Shown here: positions 25,701 to 36,600 of the stretch, piece by piece
How positions within the stretch are numbered: position 1 is the stretch's first letter
How the letters are laid out: every line of letters starts with the position of its first letter
NCBI GenBank assembly: GCA_951799445.1
Contig: OX637287.1
Span: 124,001-188,000 of the forward strand
DNA: 64,000 bases
Origin: Pseudisothecium myosuroides
Lineage: Eukaryota; Streptophyta; Bryopsida; Hypnales; Lembophyllaceae
Direction: 5' to 3'
The notes under the pieces: generated by a model
What the model was told of the DNA's origin: nothing
What the model saw: only the letters and a program-made list of their open reading frames with translations
Databases searched by the model: none
Program-made: the position numbers and the translations under genes

Positions 25701-26690
25701 TAATTCCACTTTCATTTCAATCCTCCAATCAAATAAACTCTTAAAAACAGAAAGAAGATAAGCATCTGTAAGATGAAGAGTTAACATTACCTTGTCAGGG
25801 TCTTCCAATGCCATCCACGGTAAAGGTCTACCTATACATTTTTCCTCAACTTTTAATAATGCAGTCCACGTAAGGATGAACTTCAAATAAAAACCAACAA
25901 AAGTCTAACTATTACTTCAACTGTCTCAGAGCATGTTAGTATAACTCCAATACAAACAAAACGTGTGCCCATACAAGACTTATTTCGATTCCATTAGAAA
26001 TCAAGCATCATCCACGCCATACCTTTGCAACATCTTCAATTTTCAAACCTGAGGTCGTTCAATTCAGACATTATTTCAGCATAACATGGGGGAGGTCAAC
26101 CTACCCTATGGCACAAAACTTGCAAGAATGACGACACAAGGGTGAAGGAAACTTTCAAGTTGCATTCATCAATTCCTGCACAATCTTATAATATAGTACC
26201 ACTAGAAAAAATCCATTTTTTTTTTGATGTTGGAGCAAAAACATGCGATGTCCAAGGCCAAACATACTATGTCCGCAAAGACATCAAAATGTTTAAGATG
26301 TAAGGCACGATTTGGGGGAGATTTTTGTAGATGTTTTAGATGACACCAACAAATTACATCGAAAACAAGTGGGTGTTACCGTAGATGCCAAGATTTTTGA
26401 TGACATGGTTGAAAACACGGTGATGTCCTCAGGGGCGTCTGCAAAAACATTAATTGCCACATCAGCTTTGTTGACCAATTTTCATGTTGGAAAAATTTGA
26501 AAAAATTACTTTGGTCTTGGGTAGAAAGGCTGAGCAAGGTTTAAAAAAAGGGGTATGGGTAGCCACCGGGCAACCTTCTAAAAAAAAAGATGTTGTGGCT
26601 GATGACGTGGCATGTCACGTGGAAATTGACTGACATGGCATCAAATATTGTTGATGTGGCATGCCCCGTCAGCATAGGGGGGTCACTCCA
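22780..26690. mobile_element. Possible non-autonomous element with TGACGTGGCA subterminal repeats
   Basis: At 22780-22960 short motifs of the type GTGCCACGTCA, AATGACGTGGCAATGG and TTGACGTGGCAA cluster on both strands. A similar cluster (TGATGACGTGGCATGTCACGTGG, split GCTGATGACGTGG and GGCATGTCACG) occurs at about 26600-26670. The 3.7 kb between them has no convincing ORF. Clustered short motifs near both ends are typical of CACTA-like and some MULE elements. No matching terminal inverted repeats or target duplication were confirmed. Confidence 0.3.
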
Positions 26691-26921
26691 TATGGACCTT
26701 TGGATATTACTTGTGGCTAGAGGGTTTTTTTAGGGGGGTATTTAGATATCGCGGGCCAATTAAATGGTCCCTATTATTACCTAAGTTTTGAATTCATGGT
26801 ATTTTAAGCCCCCGTACCATTACTTTGAATTTGCAAGGAGGGGCATTTTTTAATACCCTAACTTCATTATAAGGAAAGAAAGTAAAGTGAAAAAGGCAAG
26901 TACCAAGATTAAAGATAAAAG

Positions 26922-27207
26922 CACTAGAAGAAAACTGCGTTGTATTTGACAAAAACTGCGTTGTACTCAACACAAAGTGTGGGGTGGATTTTGTTGAATT
27001 CTCCCTTCATAATACCAAATTCTGCGTTCTAATACAAAATTCTGCGTTTTACTTGTCAAATTTTGTGTTGAAATGGTGGAACACAGAATTTTGTGTTATG
27101 AAGGGAGAACTCAACAAAATCCACCTTACACTTTGTGTTGAGTACAACGCAGTTTTTGTCAAATGCAACACAGTTTTTGACAAGTTAAACGTAGTTTTCT
27201 TCTAGTG
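26922..27207. mobile_element. Foldback MITE, CACTA-type ends
   Basis: The element starts CACTAGAAGAAAACTGCGTT and ends with AACGTAGTTTTCTTCTAGTG. Its two arms are largely complementary over about 120 bp on each side (for example GGTGGATTTTGTTGA against TCAACAAAATCCACC), so it would fold into one long hairpin. Flanking triplets are AAG and AAA, so the 3-bp target duplication is imperfect. The same ends occur at 39880-40108. Confidence 0.85.
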
Positions 27208-27239
27208 AAACAAATGGCACGGAAGAAATTGGGAAGCCC

Positions 27240-27540
27240 AAAAATCATAAACTACTTGAAGCCACCAAAAAAATGGGAAGGACAAAAGTCACAAACTACC
27301 TTTGGGCCCCCAAAATGTAAAGGACAAAAAATCCTAAACTACCTTGAGCCCCCAAAAATGGAAAGGAAAAATAACTCTACCTTAAGCCCAAAAAAAATGG
27401 GAAGGGAAAAAATCTTAACTACCTTGAACCCAAAAAAATGGGAAGGGAAAGAATCCTAAACTACCTTAAGTCCAAAAAAATGGAAAGGTAATAAAATTGT
27501 AAACTACCTTAAGTTAAAAAATTCAGGGAAGGAAAATAAA
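27240..27540 (+). repeat. Minisatellite, about 40-bp unit
   Basis: A unit like AAACTACCTTGAGCCC followed by AAAAAATGGGAAGGAAA recurs about seven times with small indels. It begins about 30 bp after the foldback MITE. The ORF across it merely reads the repeat. Confidence 0.8.
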
Positions 27541-27559
27541 CCTTACCCTACCTTGAGCC

Positions 27560-28000
27560 AAAAAGAAGTTGTTGAGGAAAAAGCCCCCCCAAATGGCTTA
27601 CATCCGCAAAAAATTTGAAGTAAAGGAGTACTTTGAAAATGCTTCAAGTTTTAAAAAAACATGGGTTTAGGGTCAGACTTCAAAATGTTGTAAAATACAG
27701 CACATACTATGATTCAAGAATGATAACACATGTTTCAAATACAACGTTACATTGTGAATAACAACATTTGAAGTCTCTAAACCAAAACAACTCCTTGCAA
27801 CCACGTAGGTTCGGTAGTTACCAAAGAATGTTGATCTAAATACCCTCCAAAATAATAACCTACCATCACTGCAAAGAATGCTTCCTAAGTCCAAGTGTGC
27901 ACATACCTTTAGTTGTAGTTGGATTTGACTTTCAAAGTCATTTATCAAGAAGTTTTAAAATTTAGATTATATTAGATTTTTATATGTTTTGACTTTAAAG
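27560..28000. other. No gene seen
   Basis: AT-rich DNA between the minisatellite and the short frame at 28050; nothing supported. Confidence 0.4.
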
Positions 28001-28049
28001 CCCTATAGAAAAAGAAAAGCAAAAAAATATTAGAAAGAAAAGGGAAAAA

Positions 28050-28233
28050 GTGGAAAAGTTGGAACAAAAGGAAGTGGAATTTTTGAGGGAATTTTGGAGG
28101 TTCACTAATCCAAAATTGCCAAATACCAAGAATCGAAAAATATGGGAAAAATACCAAAAGGAGATGGAAGGAGCATACTACCAAGACGTGGACTTTGAAG
28201 TGCAAATCGGAGAGGAAAAGATCAACAACACTG
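28050..28233 (+). CDS. Possible exon of unknown protein
   Basis: An open plus-strand frame encodes a Lys/Glu-rich segment with aromatic residues (LREFWRFTNPKLPNTKNRKIW, read in part) and reaches a donor-like GAG|GTTAGT near 28233. Downstream DNA is a C-poor tract like that after the possible exon at 2651-2712. I do not recognise a family. It may be a fragment of a transposon gene or a chance frame. Confidence 0.25.
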
Positions 28234-28319
28234 AGGTTAGTGCGTACATCCAACCCCTTAATTGTGTCTTAACTAGAATCTCAATTTCGCCTTGCAACTA
28301 GGACCGTAGGTAGGAATTC

Positions 28320-29170
28320 AAATCAGATCGTTAGAATCATTAGTAAAGTAGATTTAGAATTTAGAATTGCTTAGGAAATTCCGTTAGCTTTCCAAAACTA
28401 TATTGCACTTTGAAATCTGGCCAAAATTCCAAAAGTTACGCATGGATGAAGTTTAATTTAATTTTGGATGAAAATTGAAATAACATTAAGGAAATTGGAG
28501 AGAGAATTAGAGAATTAACATAGATTAAAATTGAGAGATTAAAAGAATAATTAATCCAAAGATAAAAGGAATTAATAGATAAATTTCAAAGAACCATTAG
28601 CGGTCAAAATTTATCAATTCATAGAAATTAGAAGGACAAAAAAAGAATTTATCTTATTTAAAAGTTAAAGTTAAAAGTGAAGAAGGAATTAAGTCATTTC
28701 AATTTGGATAATAAAAAGAACCCAAGGTATATTTTGATGAACTGGACAACAGTCAAAATTTACTCACAGAATTAACTTTTTATTCAAAATTGGAGTGACG
28801 AAATTTAATCTTTACCCAAAGATAAATCTAGCTCTTAGAAATATTTAGCATGAAAGGTAAAAAAAAGATTAAAATAAATTACTAGAAGGAAAAAACCTTT
28901 TACCACATAGAGTTAGAAATTACTTTTGCATAAAATTTTAACCAAAATTTTTAGCCAAAAGTAAGAAGCTAGAGTTATTTACCTACATCAAAAATAGAAT
29001 TCTCTTACATATAGAAAAATTTGAATTTATTTAGAATTTAACAAGAAAAGATAGAAGGGAAACCATAAACATAAAAATTCCAAGATAAAAAAGTTGATAA
29101 AAGAATGATGGTTAATCAATAGGGAACTAAACAAGGAATCTTTAGAGAGAATTTTAAACCAAAATAGGAT
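28320..29170 (+). repeat. C-poor purine-rich tract
   Basis: Sequence of the type GAATTAGAGAATTAACATAG repeats loosely with few cytosines on the plus strand. It has no ORF and resembles the tract at 2960-3900. Confidence 0.5.
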
Positions 29171-29599
29171 AGAACTTGTTAGAAAGTATTCTTAGGATTC
29201 CGTAGCCAAGGGTATTAATTATTCATATTCAAATCAATGAACTAAGAGTAAATCTGCCATTTACCACATACATCCAAAAAACCGACAACAACCATTGTCA
29301 TGTACCGAACAATATTCTACACAATTCACCTACCAATTCAATTGTATTGGGAACAAAATTTTGTATCACCGCCCAATGATTGCACACTGTGCGGTAAAGG
29401 GTTGCAAGAAATTTTTAACTAGATTTCAACATCATCGCCTTTAAATTGCAATAACATTTGTAAGAAGAAATCTTTTAGCATTTTGTTTCTTAGACGTGAA
29501 TCTTAACATGACATTTACATACCTAGAGTAAACTTGTCAATCACCGCACATACAAAATTCAAATCCTTCTCTACATGAATATGGAGACTCGTATGTTTT

Positions 29600-30860
29600 G
29601 AAATTTGGTGTCATTATTTTTGAGAGTAGTGCGCTGATACTATACCTCCCACCATCCGTTGATGAAATGGAATTCCCAGTGTCGTGAAAGAAGACGGCGC
29701 GTCAAGCTCCTCAGCTGCATCCTTTTGCGTGAGTTAGAATCGTTTACTGCCTGTTCCATTGCAAGAATTTGTGAACCTTTAGATGAATTTCATACCACGT
29801 TCAGCAGCCAGGATCGTTTTCGTATTATTTGATGGCAGATTGTTCTGTTTTCTTCGTGGTCTGCTTAGTTTTCTTCGTGCCAATCAAGGAGTAATTCTTT
29901 TCATTAGACTGTACCTTGTCGACTTGAATTGAGAGTTTATGGCGTTCTGCAGCCTTTCAAAACAAGTTCAGAGACCGACTTCAGTGTGAGGCATAACTTA
30001 TACTCCGTACTGTATAAGTTATCTTACAATTGACGGACTCTAGCAATTGCAGGATCCACTGGCTTGATTGTAACTTACTTTTTAGCGTCGACGCCATCGG
30101 ACAGAGCCTCCGTCAGAATTGTAGGGCTTCCGATCCCAACGGAAGAACTAGCAAAGTGACCACGGTCGCTCTCACGACGAAGAAAACTAATAAGGAGACA
30201 CGAAGACAACAGACAAGCTAACTGGTGGTGGACACGGAAGAAGGCTCAAACCCTAATCTCTCGTTGTCGCGAATTCCCGTTCGATTTAGATCTGGGGTTT
30301 GAAGTGATCGGTTTTAGTCTTTACTTAGGATGCGGCTAAGGCTATCCGAGGATGTCAGGTTTTCGGGTAAACAGGGGTGAATGGTATTGTTGCGGGCCAG
30401 ACACCATTTCGAGGGGCGAAGAGGATTGCTTAACCCGTGGATTTTAGAACTTCCAGTTCTGGTGTCACTCAAGGCCTGAAGGGCTCCTTGGATTCTAAAA
30501 GTCGAATTATCTGCCTTCATCAACAACAGCTATCTTGCCCGAGGCTCATGAACAAGATGATCAGAATCCTAAAACACCGTTGCAAAGTGCGACTTGCACT
30601 GCTCAACCTCGACTGTAGAAATCGGGTCTTAGGGACTTACGGTTGGTTGGTGAGGCTGACGCCTTTGGGGTCTCGCCATGTCCTCTTGCTGCACCAGATT
30701 TACCTGTTCGCTCGTTGAGTATCCACTGCCAGGTGAACCAAACTCTCAGAGCATAATTCCTCCCTGCTGCAGATGATCCTTTCTCTGCAGGATAGTTAAA
30801 TTTTGAAGCCCTTTGCATATGTTGAGAGCTCGTGGGTTCTCTTCCTGCTTGGAGGTTTAC
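29600..30860 (+). promoter_or_regulatory. Probable upstream region and 5' leader of the second OSB-like gene
   Basis: GC content rises from about 29.6 kb and the region lies upstream of the plus-strand OSB/PPR unit. It contains the leader-like phrase AACCCTAATCTCTCG near 30250. No exon could be assigned, and the short ORFs lack family signatures. Confidence 0.3.
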
Positions 30861-32310
30861 TCGATTAGGGTTTAGCAATTCGTAGGGAAGCGCGGACAGA
30901 ATTGGAAGTTGCTGAATAGCTCGAGGAGAGCGATTTTTGCATGATACTTTGAGTGTAGATCGAAGTCAAGGTTGCATTGGCTATGGATCCTATGGAGCTG
31001 TTTTGAGGGAGCTATTCTTTCTGTAGTTAGGGTTTATCAATTTGGAGCTGAGAGCAGAAACAGTTGAAAGGTAGCTCCAGAACTCGCAGAGATTGATTCA
31101 TGTATGATGGGCTGAGGTTAGAGTGAACTTAGATTACGGAACTTGTTGCATATATTGGGCGTTGTTCATGTGAAGCTGTCTAGGGCGATTTAGTCTCCAT
31201 AGTTAGGGTTTGGCAATTCGGTGGGTAGAGCAGACGCAGTTGCAACGGGAGGAGCATGTTTAAAAAGGTTGATCTCACAAGATGCTTTGCGACTAGATTG
31301 AAGTCAATTTTTTGGAAGCTCAGATATTGGGGTTGTTCATGTGGAGATGTTGTGGTTTATGTTCCTTGCTCTTCACGAGTTGCAATTTTCAGTAGAATTT
31401 TCAGCAGAATTTTGTGTCTGTGCAAGTGCCAGTATCTGTTGCAGGGTTCTTGTAAGGGATGGAGAATCTTAGAGATTGATACTTTCACAGTTGAACTTTC
31501 CCCTGTCTACGTTTCAGTCAAGTTTTCTGAGGCTGAAGTCACTCGAAGTTGTTCATGTCGATGTCAAGCTGCTGCAGTTGTTTCTTCCTCCGTGCTTGGT
31601 GGCCTGAGAGTTCAGGGTTGAGCAGTGTGGAGAATCGAACAGACACAGATGAAAGAGAGCCGTATGCTACATGATAGTTTGTTTGACTGGAGCTTAGTAT
31701 TAAGGCTCCATATGTTGGTGGTGGTTGATGCAGGGAACTAGTGAGTGTTTTTTTCCCTCAGAATCCTGAGGGTTGAGCCATTTTGGAGGGAGTTCCAGAA
31801 AGCAGTTTACAGTTAACGGGGAGCGGTAGATCTGAAGAGAGGGATTCGTACTTGGAACTTTTGTGTGTGGACTGAATTGAACTTCTAGTCAATAATTTGG
31901 AAGCGGCAGACCTTGGAATTATTGGTGCTGAAGGCCGAGAAGGAGGTCTAAAATCAGACAAGCAATTGAACAGACTTGAAGATATTGCCAGTCACACATA
32001 ATATTTTGTGTGTCTGCTGAAGTCTAGTTTTGAAGCTTGTGTTGTGATCATTGGACGTTGCTGATGTTGAGGTTGGGTTGGTGAACCAACTAGAATTTCT
32101 CTTCCTGCCTGGAGGTTTAGCAATTTGAAGAAGAGAACGAACCCAGTTGAAGGGAGCAGATTGATACTTATATGCTATTTTTTCAACTTTTACTCAAGGT
32201 TTCAGACATTCCATGGATATGGAGGAGGAGCTCTTTTCAACTGGCTGGGGACATACACTTGAAAGGGGGCCAAAGAGTTGAGGAGATTCATTCATATACT
32301 TTTTTTGATT
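30850..32310 (+). repeat. Degenerate tandem repeats in the OSB-like 5' region
   Basis: The phrase TAGGGTTTAGCAATTC (with GTTTATCAATTT and GTTTGGCAATTC variants), followed by ..GAGCAGA..CAGTTGAA, recurs near 30867, 31026, 31203 and 32110, with weaker copies near 31610-31770. The first spacings are about 160-180 bp. The block is non-coding and probably lies in a large leader or intron of the OSB-like gene. Confidence 0.55.
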
Positions 32311-32869
32311 AAGAAGTTGGATTTCTATCTGTGGTGTTACTCTGTTGTTGAAGAGGAACCGTTAGAAGTTTGTGGACACCGAGCCACAAGATGTCTGCAT
32401 TAATGCACCTTTTATTGCATCATAGGCAACAAACGAGAAGCTATTTGGTGCTTGGAGTTGGTGCACGGGTGAGTGAGTGTTGACTTATGACCATACACCT
32501 GTTCTACGGAAGTAGTTGGATGACTTGTGACTTGTTTGAACTGAACTACCGTGGTCATGTTAGCAACTTATGTTTCCCATACATTTAGGTTCCTCGATAG
32601 CAGTATATTTGATCAGTACGGTGTTACGCTTCTCCCAAACTGACAGGACGTGAACTTGGTTGGTTAGACGTTAAACATTCAATATTAGTACCGATTACTA
32701 TCTGATGCCCAAACTGCTACCAGTTGAATGTGTTTTTTGACAGACTGTGGGGGATTTGTGTGACCAGGATGCCTGTGTGATCACACTCTTGAAGTCTCCA
32801 AGGCTTATACACCCATGTTTATTATTTGTCTCAGCCTCCCATGGAGGAAGGAATAGCAGCTCAATTAGG

Positions 32870-33555
32870 TGTTCATCGTCATCAGTTTGGAGAAAACCCG
32901 ATGCTTCAGGTATGTTTAATGTGGTCGCTCTCATGTACAGAAGCGGGTGCTTTTTGTCGCTCAGAAAGAACATGAATGACATGTCTGAAGTATTTAACAG
33001 TTGAATCAGGCGAAGTACAGACAATTGAGCAAGATTGGGAGGAGTATTTTGCGGATCCTTTGCAGTGGTGGGACAACAGATTTTACAAGGTATCACTAGG
33101 AATATATCTAAGGCTACCAATTAGTTGATGTTAGATATTTGTGAAAAGACATTGAGAGGTTATTTATTGCTTGTATAAGGTCTTGGGCAGGTAAACAAGA
33201 AGCATATTACATTTTGATTGGGTTTTGAATTGAAGTGAAGGCTAATTAGATTACTCCAATGCTTAAGGACATGTGTTCCTTGATTGTTTTTTCACATTGG
33301 ATTGTGGGTTGTTGGTGTGTACAGATGAATCCCAAATCACCAGACTTTAAACACAAGGTGACAATGAAAGTGCTTTGGGTAGATGGTTGGTCAACCCCAC
33401 CATGGGTGAAGGCGATGGTCAAATTGGTGACTTTAAGCAAATTACCTTCTGGTGGTGGTTATCATACCAATGATTCTCTAGAGATTGTACAACCGAATAG
33501 GTATTGGCATGAGCATGAATTGTCTTCCTTTGTAACAAGAAATGGGTGCAATTGA
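32870..33555 (+). CDS. OSB-like protein, C-terminal PDF-motif exons (second copy)
   Basis: Candidate exons: a short one ending HQFGENPMLQ before GTATG near 32910; 33001-33089 after a TTTAACAG acceptor, ending WWDNRFYK before a GTATCA donor; and 33325-33555 after a GTGTACAG acceptor, with MNPKSPDFKHK, VLWVDGWSTPPWV and a 3' tail ending NGCN and a stop. The last two join in phase 0 across the PDF motif exactly as in the minus-strand copy at 18415-18958. The segment upstream of 33001 has stops in the homologous frame, so this copy may be partly degenerate. Its stop is only 120 bp before the PPR start codon. Confidence 0.6.
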
Positions 33556-33674
33556 CTTGCTACAGATGATGCTCATACATTGAAGGTGGATGTAATTTGT
33601 AATTTGTAATATGTTTTGTTAGGTGTAGTGTGAAGTATTTCTCTTAGTATGAAGTATGAAGGTTTTTCTTCTGA

Positions 33675-36600
33675 ATGGATGGGTATGGATGGGTTAGGTT
33701 ACCCAAGGGCAATTTTGGGAAGAGAAACACTTTGCCCGCTAGTGTGAAAGCGTCAAAGCAAGCAGTTCAAGTTAGTGGTGGGAGTAAGCGCATGCAAAGC
33801 GCAACGTCCGCTAGTGAAGCAATTGATCTTTTGAAGAACCGACTACAACAGGGCATTGCAGTAGACTCGTACTCCTATGTTGAAATTCTGAAGCGGTGCT
33901 TGAAGCAGGAAGACCTTCCGGCAGTAAAGCAGGTTCATGAGTGCACCATTGAGAGTGGCATGCAGCAGAATATATATGTGGCAACCAACCTATTGAGTGG
34001 ATACATCAGATGTGGGAGACTGGAGGATGCATGCAGAGTGTTTGACGAACTTGCGAAGAAGGATGTTGTTAGTTGGAACGTCATGATTGGAGGTTATGCT
34101 CAGCACAGTTGTGTGAAAGACGCCATGGAAGTTTTCCATCGCATGCGAAAGGAAGGTATGCAACCTGATGCATTTACTTACTTGAGCATCCTGAAAGCCT
34201 GTGCGAGCCCATCAGCCTTGAAGTGGGTCGAGGAAGTTCATGGATATATCAGACAGGGTGGGTTCGAGTCAGATGTTCGTGTGGGGACTTCGCTACTTAA
34301 AATGTATGCAAAGTGTGGGATCATAGAGGAGGCAAGAAACACTTTCAATAAGTTGGCGAGTCGCAATGTGATTACCTGGAATGTGATGATTGGAGCATAT
34401 GCCAACAGTGGTAATGGTGAGGAAGCATATCGACTTCTTCTCCAAATGAAACGGGAAGGCTTTAAACCAAACGCAATCACTTATATGAGCATCCTCAATC
34501 CGTGTTCAAGCGCTGGGGCTTTGGAGTGGGTCAGGGAGGTTCATAGCCATGTCCGTGATGTGGGATTCGAGTCAGATGTGCGTGTGGGCAACGCGCTGGC
34601 GCACATGTATGCCAAGTGTGGCAGTATCGATGATGCACGACTGGCTTTCGACAAGATGGAGGAACGGGACGTGATTACTTGGAACGTGATGATTGGAGGA
34701 CTTGCGCAACATGGCTGTGGGTCTGAAGCATATCGACTTCTTCTCCAAATGAAACAGGAAGGCTTTAAACCAAACGCAATCACTTATATGAGCATCCTGA
34801 ATGAATGCTCAAGCGCAGGGGCTTTGGAGTGGGTCAGGGAGGTTCATAGCCATGTCCGTGAAGCCGGATTCGAGTCAGATGTGCGTGTGGGCAACGCGCT
34901 GGTGCACATGTATGCGAAGTGTGGTGGTATCGATGATGCGCGACTGGCTTTCGACAAGATGGAGGAACGGGACGTGATTACTTGGAACGTGATGATTGGA
35001 GGACTTGCGCAACATGGCTGTGGGTCTGAAGCATATCGACTTCTTCTCCGAATGAAACGGGAAGGTCTCAAACCAGACGCCTTTACATATGCGAGTATCC
35101 TGAACGCATGTGCAAGCGCGGGGGCTTTGGAGTGGGTCAGGGAGGTTCATAGCCATGTCCGTGAAGCCGGATTCGAGTCAGATGTTCGTGTGGGCAACGC
35201 GCTGGTGCACATGTATGCGAAGTGTGGTGGTATCGATGATGCGCGACTGGCTTTCGACAAAATGGAGGAAAGGGACGTGATTACTTGGAACGTGATGATT
35301 GGAGGACTTGCGCAACATGGCTGTGGGTCTGAAGCATATCGACTTCTTCTCCGAATGAAACGGGAAGGTCTCAAACCAGACGCCTTTACATATGCGAGTA
35401 TCCTGAACGCATGTGCAAGCGCGGGGGCTTTGGAGTGGGTCAGGGAGGTTCATAGCCATGTCCGTGAAGCCGGATTCGAGTCAGATGTGCGTGTGGGCAA
35501 CGCGCTGGTGCACATGTATGCGAAGTGTGGTAGTATCGATGATGCGCGACTGGCTTTCGACAAAATGGAGGAACGGAACGTGATTACCTGGAATGTGATG
35601 ATTGGAGCATATGCCGACTGTGGTGATGGTGAGCAAGCATATCGACTCCTTCTCCAAATGAAACGGGAAGGCTTCAAACCAAACGCAATCACTTATATGA
35701 GCATCCTGAATGAATGCTCAAGCGCGGGGGCTTTGGAGTGGGTCAGGGAGGTTCATAGCCATGTCCGTGAAGCCGGATTCGAGTCAGATGTGCGTGTGGG
35801 CAACGCGCTGGTGCACATGTATGCCAAGTGTGGTGGTATCGATGATGCGCGACTGGCTTTTGATAAGATGGAGGAAAGGGACGTGATTACTTGGAACGTG
35901 ATGATTGGAGGACTTGCGGAACATGGCTGTGGGTCTGAAGCACATCGACTTCTTCTCCAAATGAAACGGGAAGGCTTTAAACCAAACGCAATCACTTATA
36001 TGAGCATCCTGAATGAATGTTCAAGCGCGGGGGCTTTGGAGTGGGTCAGGGAGGTTCATAGCCATGTCCGTGAAGCCGGATTCGAGTCAGATGTGCGTGT
36101 GGGCAACGCGCTGGTGCACATGTATGCGAAGTGTGGTGGTATCGATGATGCGCGACTGGCTTTTGACAAGATGGAGGAAAGGGACGTGATTACTTGGAAC
36201 GTGATGATTGGAGGACTTGCGCAACATGGCTGTGGGTCTGAAGCATATCGACTTCTTCTCCGAATGAAACGGGAAGGTCTCAAACCAGACGCCTTTACAT
36301 ATGCGAGTATCCTGAATGCATGTGCAAGCGCGGGGGCTTTGGAGTGGGTCAGGGAGGTTCATAGCCATGTCCGTGAAGCCGGATTCGAGTCAGATGTGCG
36401 TGTGGGCAACGCGCTGGTGCACATGTATGCGAAGTGTGGCAGTATCGATGATGCGCGACTGGCTTTCGACAAGATGGAGGAACGGGACATGATTACTTGG
36501 ACCGTGATGATTGGGGGACTTGCAGAGCATGGATGTGGGCTTGAAGCTCTGGAAGTCTTTAAAACTATGATTGCAGACGGTGTGAAGCCCGATGAGATCT

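Noticed and set aside
30920..30940. AGCTCGAGGAGAGC as an early copy of the palindrome
   Set aside because: Only the left half matches; the right arm is absent, as expected for a chance half-site.
34238..36368. Antisense ORFs of 75-93 codons across the PPR gene
   Set aside because: They recur every 303 bp opposite the PPR repeats and are shadows of the coding frame.
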